Origin: Ekhidna sp.
GTDB lineage: Bacteria; Bacteroidota; Bacteroidia; Cytophagales; Cyclobacteriaceae
Assembly: GCA_028821635.1 (NCBI GenBank)
Contig: JAPPDO010000333.1
Coordinates: 5,309 to 10,820 of the forward strand
DNA length: 5,512 nucleotides
Reading direction: 5' to 3'
Shown here: piece after piece, positions 1 to 5,512 of the stretch
Numbering within the stretch: position 1 is the first letter of the stretch
Layout: every line of letters starts with the position of its first letter
Notes under the pieces: model-generated
Told to the model about the DNA's origin: nothing
The model's input: only the letters and a program-made list of their open reading frames with translations
Databases searched by the model: none
Position numbers and translations under genes: made by a program

Positions 1-776
1 GATATAAGTTTGTCGAGGTGCCTTATCTGGGGATGGAGCATCAAAGTTCGGTGACTTATGGAAATAAATTTATGAACGGATATCTTGGAACGGACCTGAG
101 TGATACAGGCTGGGGATTGAAATGGGATTTTATTATCGTTCATGAGAGTGGGCATGAGTGGTTTGCCAATAACATTACGCATCAGGATGCCGCAGACATG
201 TGGATTCATGAGGGATTCACCTCTTATTCAGAAAGCTTATTCACTGAATATTTTTATGGTAAAGAGGCAGGGGCCGCATATAGCAGAGGTCTTCGGAAGC
301 GAATTCAAAACAAGTCTCCCATCATCGGAGACTATAATGTCAACAGCAAAGCATCCATTGATGTATATTACAAAGGCCATAACCTGCTTCATACTATTCG
401 TCAGATTATAAATGATGATGTGAAATGGAGAAGCATCCTGGTGGGGATGAACAAAGATTTTTATCACCGGATGGTCTCATCTTCAGAGGTTGAAGAATAT
501 ATTTCCCGGAAATCCGATATTGATTTTTCTAAAGTCTTTAATCAATACTTGAGAGATACTCGAGTGCCGATACTGGAATATTTCATAAAAGAAGACCTGC
601 TTCACTACCGATGGACAAATGTTATCAAAGGATTTGACATGCCGTTGAAAATAAAAGCAGCCGGTCACGACGTTTGGTTAAACCCCACAGAAAGTTTTAG
701 CCAGATTCAAGTCAAAAATGAAAATGTTGAATTTGACAATAATTTTTACGTATATACTTTTCAATTAGAGGACTGA
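1..776 (+). CDS. M1-family zinc metallopeptidase (aminopeptidase N / LTA4H-like), C-terminal part
   Basis: This gene is cut by the left edge; the frame (first full codon at base 3) is open to base 1, so the GTG at 18 is internal. It encodes the catalytic half of an M1 metallopeptidase, which removes N-terminal residues from peptides. GMEHQ (bases 30-44) matches the family GxMEN substrate-binding motif, with His in place of the usual Asn. The zinc motif HESGH begins at base 141, and the third ligand, Glu in HEG at 210-212, follows after exactly 18 residues, giving HExxH-x18-E. The Tyr of YKG at about 369 corresponds to the catalytic tyrosine. Only about 130 residues follow, including a small beta-rich tail, so this is a short form without the long helical C-terminal domain of E. 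coli PepN. Secretion is common for such Bacteroidota enzymes, but the N-terminus is outside the window. Family call is secure; substrate unknown. Confidence 0.93.
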   Translation, partial: YKFVEVPYLGMEHQSSVTYGNKFMNGYLGTDLSDTGWGLKWDFIIVHESGHEWFANNITHQDAADMWIHEGFTSYSESLFTEYFYGKEAGAAYSRGLRKRIQNKSPIIGDYNVNSKASIDVYYKGHNLLHTIRQIINDDVKWRSILVGMNKDFYHRMVSSSEVEEYISRKSDIDFSKVFNQYLRDTRVPILEYFIKEDLLHYRWTNVIKGFDMPLKIKAAGHDVWLNPTESFSQIQVKNENVEFDNNFYVYTFQLED

Positions 777-790
777 CTTTTCTATATTTG
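758..790 (+). promoter_or_regulatory. Candidate Bacteroidota-type promoter for rpmG-DUF4295
   Basis: TATATTTG at 783-790 is a full match to the Bacteroidota -7 consensus TAnnTTTG. A TTTT/TTTC element at 758-762 lies 20-21 nt upstream, where TTTG is expected about 19 nt away, so the -33 half is imperfect. A start of transcription near 796-798 would leave a leader of about 20 nt before the rpmG ATG. The -33 half overlaps the last codons of the upstream peptidase gene. This suggests that the ribosomal genes are transcribed separately from it. Confidence 0.5.
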
Positions 791-818
791 TGTCTCTATT
801 ATGGAATAATAAATTGTT

Positions 819-1001
819 ATGGCTAAGAAAGGAAATAGAATCCAGGTTATACTAGAATGTACAGAACATAAGAATAGCGGCCTTTCGGGTACCAGTAGGT
901 ATATCACTACTAAAAACAGAAAAAACACCCCGGATCGTCTGGAATTGAAGAAGTATAACCCAATCATGAGAAAGTATACAATTCACAAAGAAATCAAGTA
1001 A
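819..1001 (+). CDS. rpmG: Large-subunit ribosomal protein bL33
   Basis: The 60-residue product begins [18 protein letters not shown] and ends [11 protein letters not shown], which is the long bL33 form of Bacteroidota. bL33 is a small basic protein of the 50S subunit near the E site. The conserved core RxQVILECT (residues 7-15) and [22 protein letters not shown] (roughly 27-48) are present. Only one cysteine (Cys14) remains, so the four-Cys zinc ribbon is missing and this is a zinc-independent (C-minus) type. Between Cys14 and Arg27 there is the lineage-typical insertion. The ATG at 819 is preceded by an A/T-rich leader without a Shine-Dalgarno sequence, as expected in this phylum. The stop is 2 nt before the next gene, so the two are cotranscribed. 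rpmB (bL28), the usual upstream partner, is not here. Confidence 0.96.
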   Translation: MAKKGNRIQVILECTEHKNSGLSGTSRYITTKNRKNTPDRLELKKYNPIMRKYTIHKEIK

Positions 1002-1003
1002 TT

Positions 1004-1153
1004 ATGGCAAAGAAAGTAGTAGCAGCACTCAAAAAAACCGAAGGGACAAAATATGCTAAAGTGATTAAAGCCATTAAAAATAAGAACGGATCTTGTTCTT
1101 ATCGGGAAGAGATGGTGATTGAAAGTGAGGTAAAAAATGCTTTAGTGAAATAA
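1004..1153 (+). CDS. DUF4295 small basic protein, probably ribosomal protein bL38
   Basis: A 49-residue basic protein starting MAKKVVAALKKTEGTKYAKV. Its start, length, high Lys content and the stretch IKAIKNKNGSCSYREEMV (residues 21-38) fit the DUF4295 family, which is restricted to Bacteroidota and encoded next to rpmG and ftsY. I recall that the cryo-EM structure of the Flavobacterium johnsoniae ribosome assigned such a protein as a new 50S component, bL38; I am confident of the family but less sure of this equivalence. The gene begins 2 nt after the rpmG stop and is followed by a strong terminator, so rpmG and this gene form the core of one transcript. It is small enough to be missed by ORF length cut-offs. 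It has no membrane segment or signal peptide. Confidence 0.9.
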   Translation: MAKKVVAALKKTEGTKYAKVIKAIKNKNGSCSYREEMVIESEVKNALVK

Positions 1154-1177
1154 AAATTATACTCCTGAAAAAAAGTA

Positions 1178-1211
1178 AGCCGCTCCGAACTTATTCAGAG
1201 TGGCTTTTTTT
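1178..1211 (+). terminator. Rho-independent terminator after rpmG-DUF4295
   Basis: AGCCGCTC (1178-1185) pairs with GAGTGGCT (1198-1205) as an 8-bp stem with one G-U pair. After one C/A mismatch, GAA/TTC pairing can extend it inward to a CTTA loop. A run of seven T (1205-1211) follows directly. It lies 24 nt after the DUF4295 stop and 17 nt before the ftsY ATG. It therefore ends the ribosomal transcript or attenuates read-through into ftsY. Confidence 0.85.
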
Positions 1212-1228
1212 ATCTTAACTCAAATACA

Positions 1229-2182
1229 ATGGGGCTGAAAAACTTTTTTAATAAAGACAAAAAGGAGACGCTTAACAAGGGCTTGGAAAAGTCCAGAACC
1301 GGCTTTTTTGCGAAACTCAATAGAACCGTCGTCGGTAAGTCTACTATTGACGATGAAATCCTGGACGAGTTGGAAGAAGTTCTTATTGCTTCTGATGTGG
1401 GAGTTGGGACGACTGTCAAAATTATTGAACGAATTGAAGATCGGGTTGCAAAAGATAAATATGTCAATACCACTGAACTTAACCAAATCCTCCGAGAGGA
1501 AATTGCTAAACTACTCGCAGAAAACAACACAAAAGACCTTGCTGATTTTGATACCCCAAAAGTAGACGGCCCTTATGTAATTTTGGTGGTTGGGGTAAAT
1601 GGCGTTGGAAAAACGACTACGATTGGCAAACTATCCTATCAACTGAAAGCACTGGGCAAGAAGGTCGTTTTAGGGGCCGCTGACACATTCCGGGCGGCGG
1701 CAGTAGATCAACTCATCATGTGGGGTGACCGAGTTGGTGTCCCCGTTGTTTCTAAGGGTATGAATACAGACCCGGCGGCGGTAGCTTTTGAGTCGGTCAG
1801 AAAAGGGAAGGAAGAGAACGCTGACGTGGTTATTATTGACACTGCCGGAAGGCTTCACACCAAAGTCAATCTGATGAACGAACTCACAAAGATCAAGAAC
1901 GTTATTCAAAAATTTATTCCCGAGGCACCCCATGATATTATGCTTGTGTTGGACGGAGGCACCGGCCAGAATGCGTTTATCCAGGCTCAGGAATTTACAA
2001 AAGCCACGGATGTCTCTTCACTGACTATTACTAAGTTAGACGGAACAGCCAAAGGAGGTGTAGTAATCGGAATATCGGATCAGTTTAAAATACCGATCAA
2101 ATACATTGGAGTAGGGGAAAAAACTGAAGATTTTCAGGTTTTTAATAAAATGGAATTTGTGGATTCTTTCTTCAATCCATAG
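1229..2182 (+). CDS. ftsY: Signal recognition particle receptor FtsY (SRP GTPase)
   Basis: FtsY is the membrane-associated SRP receptor. Its GTPase pairs with that of Ffh to deliver ribosome-nascent chain complexes to the Sec translocon. The 317-residue product has the helical N domain (about 1-100, with IASDVG at 53-58) and the G domain. The G motifs are G1 GVNGVGKTT 122-130, the SRP-specific insertion region DTFRAAAVDQL 152-162, G3 DTAGR 204-208, G4 TKLD 268-271 and the closing loop GVGE 294-297. GGTGQNA (243-249) stands where many bacteria have ATTGQNA. The acidic A domain of E. coli FtsY (497 aa) is absent, as in other short forms; the basic N-terminus (KNFFNKDKKE) may be the membrane-targeting helix. 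No Shine-Dalgarno or clear promoter precedes it. It ends 87 bp from a convergent gene, with no strong terminator in the gap. Confidence 0.98.
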   Translation: MGLKNFFNKDKKETLNKGLEKSRTGFFAKLNRTVVGKSTIDDEILDELEEVLIASDVGVGTTVKIIERIEDRVAKDKYVNTTELNQILREEIAKLLAENNTKDLADFDTPKVDGPYVILVVGVNGVGKTTTIGKLSYQLKALGKKVVLGAADTFRAAAVDQLIMWGDRVGVPVVSKGMNTDPAAVAFESVRKGKEENADVVIIDTAGRLHTKVNLMNELTKIKNVIQKFIPEAPHDIMLVLDGGTGQNAFIQAQEFTKATDVSSLTITKLDGTAKGGVVIGISDQFKIPIKYIGVGEKTEDFQVFNKMEFVDSFFNP

Positions 2183-2269
2183 CTTTCTCAGCCAAGGATT
2201 CAATTCAATAGTAGCCATTTTTAGCAGAAACAAGGGGAAAAGACTTAAGAAAAATAGATGAGCGACTGG

Positions 2270-2815
2270 CTAAGAAAAAAGTAAAAATGTTTTTAATGCG
2301 ATCATACCCTCATCTTCATAAGAATTTGAATCTCCATTTAGCATGGCTTCAAGCAGTTGTTTCTTCCGTCCGGACACAGAAGTCTTAAAGTCCATTTCAT
2401 TAGAACCCATTTTTTTACCTGCCATGTCCCAACCTTCAAAATACCTCTTGCTTACCGACTCACAAAAACGCAAAATAGGCGCACCGTGCCGATCATCTTC
2501 TTCTATCGTTTTATAAAGCTTGTTTATTTTTTCCTTTTCCCCCTCCAAAACTTGTAAGAAACGATCCTTAGTGTATATTAGAATGCCGGTTATCCCGAGT
2601 TTAGCATTGTTATTTCTGGATTTCTCCAAAATTTTGTCAATTTCTTTACTGTTGCAGTGCTTGGATCGGGCACTGGTGTAAACTAACCGAAACAGTTGTT
2701 TTGGCTCTTCCGGCCTTTCGGGTCGATACTGGTCTATTGCGGCTGTCAGTGCTTCTATTAAACGATCATCTGCCTGTTCAATAGCCGAAATAAGTTTTTC
2801 TTTCTTTTTGCTCAT
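2270..2815 (-). CDS. Short BLUF-domain blue-light sensor (FAD-binding) with N-terminal helix
   Basis: BLUF domains hold FAD and respond to blue light by rearranging hydrogen bonds between a Tyr, a Gln and the flavin. Compared from memory with cyanobacterial Slr1694/PixD, the key residues align without gaps at a constant offset of 38: Tyr46 in RLVYTS, Asn70 before GITG (74-77), Gln88 in FLQVLEG, and Trp129 and Met131 in FEGWDM. The photocycle should therefore be intact. The BLUF fold spans about 41-136. The C-terminal 45 residues look like the short capping helices of PixD-type proteins, with no GGDEF, EAL, cyclase or DNA-binding domain. Residues 1-38 are an extra, highly charged amphipathic helix (hydrophobic at 8, 9, 12, 19, 20, 23, 27) that could mediate dimer or partner contact. 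The ATG is the first start after an in-frame stop at 2840-2842, and no alternative start lies before the domain. It probably signals through an unknown partner protein. Confidence 0.93.
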   Translation of the reverse strand: MSKKKEKLISAIEQADDRLIEALTAAIDQYRPERPEEPKQLFRLVYTSARSKHCNSKEIDKILEKSRNNNAKLGITGILIYTKDRFLQVLEGEKEKINKLYKTIEEDDRHGAPILRFCESVSKRYFEGWDMAGKKMGSNEMDFKTSVSGRKKQLLEAMLNGDSNSYEDEGMIALKTFLLFS

Positions 2816-2874
2816 ACAAGTAATAACATCAGAAATTTTCTATTTGTTTCTTTTGATTTTTATTCGCTTCAGAT

Positions 2875-2907
2875 CAAAAATCCGATGAATGTAATTTTAT
2901 TGTCAAG
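2875..2907 (-). promoter_or_regulatory. Weak candidate promoter for the BLUF gene
   Basis: On the minus strand GATTTTTG (2882-2875) matches the -7 consensus TAnnTTTG except for its first base. CTTG (2907-2904) lies 21 nt upstream in the -33 position. The leader would be about 55 nt. An inverted repeat, CCGATGA (2882-2888) and TCATCGG (2912-2918), overlaps both sides and could be an operator or chance. The rest of the 235-bp gap (2816-3050) shows no gene, only the terminator hairpin near its right end. Confidence 0.25.
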
Positions 2908-3021
2908 CAAGTCATCGGTAAATGCTACAGAAAACAGCTGCTTTAGATGCTGCGATCTTTATTGGTTGATTCATTTGAACTGACCGGTACATTAAAATTA
3001 AAACACAGCAACAGGTAATGT

Positions 3022-3040
3022 AAAAGCCCGGCCTACCGGG
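3022..3040 (-). terminator. Terminator hairpin after the S9 peptidase gene
   Basis: Read on the minus strand, CCCGG (3040-3036) and CCGGG (3031-3027) form a 5-bp all-GC stem with a TAGG loop. It is followed by C and four T (3026-3022). It lies 10 nt after the peptidase stop codon. The T-tract is short, so termination may be partial. It suggests that the BLUF gene is a separate transcription unit despite sharing the strand. Confidence 0.6.
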
Positions 3041-3050
3041 AACCAATTAA

Positions 3051-5225
3051 TTATTCATTCATACTTTCCAAATCCATTAAAAAAGCATACTGGAGAGCGG
3101 TAGTTTTATATTGCTTAAATCTTCCGGATGCCCCCCCATGCCCTGTTTCCATGTCGGTGTTTAGAATCAGTAGATTATCGTCTGTTTTTTTATCTCGTAG
3201 TTTAGCTACCCATTTCGCCGGCTCCCAATATTGCACCTGAGAATCAAAAAGGCCGGTAGTGACTAGCATGTTAGGGTAATCCTGCTCCGCAACATTGTCG
3301 TAGGGAGAGTAAGAAAGCATGTACTCGTAAGATTCTACGTTCTTGGGATTCCCCCACTCATCAAATTCTCCCGTCGTTAAAGGTATGCTTTCGTCCCACA
3401 TGGTAGATACCACATCCACAAAAGGCACCGCTGCCAGCACTCCGTTATAAAGCTCAGGAGCTATATTTACGATAGCACCCATCAATAACCCTCCGGCACT
3501 GCCGCCGTAAGCATATAAGTGCGCTTTTGAAGTATAATGCTCTTCAATTAAAAACTTGGAACAGTCTATAAAATCATTGAAAGTGTTTATTTTTTTGAAC
3601 ATCTTCCCCTCTTCATACCACTGACGTCCCATCATTTGACCACCCCTTATATGGGCAATTGCAAATGCAAAACCTCTGTCCAGCAAACTCAGTCTGTCAC
3701 TTCTAAAGGTTGCATTAATTGTGTTGCCATAAGACCCGTACCCATATTGCAATAATGGAGACTTTCCATCTTTTTGAAATCCTTTTTTGTAAACAATGGA
3801 GATGGGGATTTCTAGGCCGTCTCTTGCAACGGCCCAGAGCCTTTCCGTAATGTAATCCTCCGGGTTGTGCCCTCCAACGACCTCTTGCTGCTTTAGCAGC
3901 GTTCTCTCCCTAGTCTCCATATCATAATCAAAGGTGGAGTTTGGAGTGGTCATTGACGTGTAGCGAAATCTCAGTATTTTAGTATTAAACTCCGCATTGG
4001 TTGAAGAATAAGCGGTATACACAGGCTCTCCAAAGTCAAGATAGTGTTCGTTTCCCGTAGTTTGATTAATAATTCTTAAATTTATCAGTCCATTCTTTCG
4101 CTCTTCAAGGACCATGTGATTATCAAAAAGTTCAATGTCTTCTAACAAGACATCTTCTCTGTGAGCAATGACTTCTTTCCAGTTTTCTTCAGAAGTATTA
4201 TCCTCATCAACCTCCATTAGCCTGAAGTTGGGCGCATCCCTGTTAGTCATTACATAAAATTTATTCTGAAAGTGTGAGATGCTGTATTCATGAGCTTGTG
4301 GGTCTCTGGGGATGAACCGCTTAAACGTTCCGTTAGGATCATCAGCTCGTAGAATTCTATAATCATTTACCAATGTGCTGGAACTCCCAATGACGATGTA
4401 TTTATCAGACTTTGTCTTGTAAACGTAGGTGTAAAAGGTGTCATCTGCTTCATGGTAAACGAGCGAATCACTCTTTGTATCTTCACCCAGTTTGTGTCTG
4501 TATACTTTCTCAGGAAGAAGCGTCACAGGGTGCTTGACACCATAAAAGAAGGTTTTATTATCATTAGCCCAAGCCCCGCCGCCGTCAGTGTTCTCTATGC
4601 TGTCTTTGAGAAACGTGCCGGTTTCCAGATTCTTAAATCTTATGGTGTATATCCTGCGGCTTAATGTGTCCTCAGCTATGGCCAGGATCTTGTTATCCAT
4701 CGTAATACCTGCCGGATATGCTGCGTAGTAGCTGTAGCCTTCAGCCATTTGATTTACATTCATCATCACCTCCTCATCGGCTTCCAGCGAGCCTTTTTTA
4801 CGGCAATAAACAGGATATTCTCCACCCTCTTCATAACGGGTATAATACCAATACCCTTTAGATAAATAAGGCACCGACTCATCCGTTTGCTTGATCCTTC
4901 TAACGATTTCTTCATAAAGCTTCGTTTGAAGTCTCTCCGTGTGAGCCATTATTTTAGAAGTGTAATGATTCTCTTCGTTTAAATACGCCAACACTTCTTT
5001 TGTATGCTCATCGGCATTTTCTGCATTTTTCTGCTCATCGGAGAGCCGCATCCAGAAGTAAGGATCTGTCCTCGTATGTCCATGTTCTTGCAGTACGGTA
5101 TCTGCCTTTTTGGCAATGGGTGCATCCGGCTTCATTCTTTTTTCAGATATTTCTTTTTGTGGAAAGGAACATGTGCTGACGACAGACATGCAGGCAGTGA
5201 TCCATAGCAAATTTGACGTTTTCAC
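3051..5225 (-). CDS. S9A serine peptidase, oligopeptidase B (protease II) type, predicted lipoprotein
   Basis: Oligopeptidase B cleaves short peptides after Lys or Arg; a beta-propeller keeps large proteins out. I chose the GTG at 5225 (724 aa). The frame runs to an ATG at 5321, but a promoter lies inside that extension, and only the GTG gives a signal peptide: KTSNLLWITACMSVVSTC with lipobox-like VSTC (Cys19; ITAC at 9-12 is an alternative). The propeller spans roughly 115-455, and the alpha/beta-hydrolase domain the C-terminal 270 residues plus part of the N-terminus. The triad is Ser576 (GGSAGG), Asp661 (GLFDSQV) and His696 (TGHGG); the spacings of 85 and 35 equal those of E. coli protease II. 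Residues 551-576 fit the S9A active-site signature with Cys555 for Ala. In TGEFDEWGNP (619-628), Glu620 and Asp622 sit where known OpdBs have two Glu that bind the basic P1 residue. The lipidated location is inferred; classical OpdB is cytoplasmic. Confidence 0.93.
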   Translation of the reverse strand: MKTSNLLWITACMSVVSTCSFPQKEISEKRMKPDAPIAKKADTVLQEHGHTRTDPYFWMRLSDEQKNAENADEHTKEVLAYLNEENHYTSKIMAHTERLQTKLYEEIVRRIKQTDESVPYLSKGYWYYTRYEEGGEYPVYCRKKGSLEADEEVMMNVNQMAEGYSYYAAYPAGITMDNKILAIAEDTLSRRIYTIRFKNLETGTFLKDSIENTDGGGAWANDNKTFFYGVKHPVTLLPEKVYRHKLGEDTKSDSLVYHEADDTFYTYVYKTKSDKYIVIGSSSTLVNDYRILRADDPNGTFKRFIPRDPQAHEYSISHFQNKFYVMTNRDAPNFRLMEVDEDNTSEENWKEVIAHREDVLLEDIELFDNHMVLEERKNGLINLRIINQTTGNEHYLDFGEPVYTAYSSTNAEFNTKILRFRYTSMTTPNSTFDYDMETRERTLLKQQEVVGGHNPEDYITERLWAVARDGLEIPISIVYKKGFQKDGKSPLLQYGYGSYGNTINATFRSDRLSLLDRGFAFAIAHIRGGQMMGRQWYEEGKMFKKINTFNDFIDCSKFLIEEHYTSKAHLYAYGGSAGGLLMGAIVNIAPELYNGVLAAVPFVDVVSTMWDESIPLTTGEFDEWGNPKNVESYEYMLSYSPYDNVAEQDYPNMLVTTGLFDSQVQYWEPAKWVAKLRDKKTDDNLLILNTDMETGHGGASGRFKQYKTTALQYAFLMDLESMNE

Positions 5226-5250
5226 CTGATTTTTAATTTTTTTGATTGCA

Positions 5251-5282
5251 CAAATATCAGATAAGATGCTCCAAATCGCAAA
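5251..5282 (-). promoter_or_regulatory. Bacteroidota-type promoter of the S9 peptidase gene
   Basis: On the minus strand TTTG (5282-5279) is followed after 20 nt by GATATTTG (5258-5251). This is one base off TAnnTTTG, with near-consensus spacing. Transcription would begin around 5244, leaving about 20 nt of A-rich leader before the GTG at 5225. That is the usual layout for a gene without a Shine-Dalgarno sequence. The site argues against translation starting at the ATG at 5321. Confidence 0.5.
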
Positions 5283-5340
5283 ATTTTTATCTGAGAATGA
5301 GTAAGGAACAACTATTAACACTCCTGAGTATGCACAGCAA

Positions 5341-5386
5341 GAGTTCTACTACATAGATTAGAGGAGTTCTAATGCGCACATTAGAG
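5341..5386 (+). repeat. Two adjacent 23-bp tandem repeats in the intergenic right end
   Basis: Unit 1 (5341-5363) and unit 2 (5364-5386) have the same length and abut. Each begins GAGTTCTA and ends ATTAGAG, and 18 of 23 positions agree. Two weaker copies may continue the array: AAATTCGATAG at 5387-5397 and GAGTCTGATAG at 5412-5422, giving a period of about 23-25 bp. The surrounding 5283-5512 has no convincing gene. It ends in an A-rich tract (about 5434-5480). I do not recognise the repeat. Confidence 0.65.
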
Positions 5387-5437
5387 AAATTCGATAGCAC
5401 GTAGTATCAGGGAGTCTGATAGTAGGAGGTATGATAC
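5357..5437. other. Cluster of overlapping inverted repeats with a repeated GGAGT loop
   Basis: Four dyads lie within 81 bp. ATTAGA (5357-5362) - GGAGT - TCTAAT (5368-5373). TCTAATG (5368-5374) - CGCA - CATTAGA (5379-5385). TATCAG (5405-5410) - GGAGT - CTGATA (5416-5421). GTATCA (5404-5409) paired with TGATAC (5432-5437) across 22 nt. The first two share an arm and so are mutually exclusive; the last two also share bases. The two GGAGT hairpins start 48 bp apart, twice the period of the tandem repeat. They could be protein-binding sites, a structured RNA, or remnants of a mobile repeat; the sequence alone does not decide. Confidence 0.5.
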
Positions 5438-5512
5438 AAACAAAAATAAAAATCATAGCAATCCTTAAAATCAAATAAATCCTGTTCAAGACTGCACCTA
5501 GAGAAAAAAATA

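Noticed and set aside
2183..2281. Long-range inverted repeat CTTTCTCAGCC / GGCTAAGAAA between ftsY and the BLUF gene
   Set aside because: The arms are imperfect, about 74 nt apart, and one arm overlaps the BLUF stop codon. There is no compact hairpin with a T-run, so I do not call a terminator.
2904..2940. TTGACA on the minus strand (2906-2901) as a -35 box, and CAGCTG near 2934-2939 as a palindromic operator
   Set aside because: There is no matching -10 at 17 nt, and Bacteroidota use different promoter elements. CAGCTG is only a 6-bp palindrome without extension.
5226..5321. N-terminal extension of the S9 peptidase starting at the ATG at 5321
   Set aside because: It contains the likely promoter, its residues do not look like a signal peptide or any part of the S9A fold, and the GTG at 5225 gives a sensible lipoprotein signal.
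5341..5437. CRISPR array
   Set aside because: The 23-25 bp period leaves no room for repeat plus spacer, the copies are degenerate, and no cas gene is present.
5424..5478. AGGAGGT directly followed by ATG and a 15-codon frame on the plus strand
   Set aside because: The Shine-Dalgarno-like motif abuts the ATG with no spacer, the peptide is tiny and of low complexity, and this phylum rarely uses Shine-Dalgarno sequences.
5358..5510. Minus-strand frame open from the right edge for 50 codons, with a hydrophobic stretch (IYLILRIAMIFIFVCII)
   Set aside because: It lies in the A/T-rich and repeat-bearing stretch, where T-rich codons give hydrophobic residues for free. It resembles no family I know and runs through the hairpins. 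It could be the tail of a gene beyond 5512, but nothing else supports this.

Overview
The window looks like chromosomal DNA from a member of the Bacteroidota, probably a Cytophagales-type marine or environmental lineage, though the family is an inference. Four things support this: a long zinc-free bL33, a DUF4295 gene directly behind it, the order rpmG - DUF4295 - ftsY, and gene starts without Shine-Dalgarno sequences. The -7/-33 promoter elements also resemble the Bacteroidota form (TTTG ... TAnnTTTG).

Left part, plus strand (1-2182). The window opens inside an M1-family metallopeptidase gene that keeps its complete zinc site (HESGH plus a downstream Glu). A translation and targeting block follows: rpmG (bL33), a 49-residue DUF4295 gene that I recall as the Bacteroidota ribosomal protein bL38, a strong intrinsic terminator, and ftsY (SRP receptor GTPase, 317 aa). 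rpmG has a plausible promoter overlapping the 3' end of the peptidase gene. ftsY starts 17 nt beyond the terminator T-run and has no promoter that I can recognise, so read-through may set its level.

Right part, minus strand (2270-5282). A short BLUF blue-light sensor converges on ftsY. It has all the flavin-site residues, a 38-residue N-terminal helix and no effector domain. Upstream of it, separated by 235 bp and a terminator hairpin, lies a gene for an S9A serine peptidase of the oligopeptidase B type. Its longest reading frame begins at 5321. A GTG start at 5225 is much more likely, because it gives a lipoprotein-like signal peptide and sits just downstream of a good promoter (5251-5282). 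The enzyme is then 724 aa and probably a cell-envelope lipoprotein.

Right end (5283-5512). There is no convincing gene here. The stretch holds two adjacent 23-bp tandem repeats (18/23 identical), further weaker copies, and several inverted repeats. Two of these are hairpins with the same GGAGT loop but different, still complementary, arms. An A-rich tract follows. This is the least explained part of the window and the best candidate for something undescribed. No phage, transposon, CRISPR or defence system is visible.
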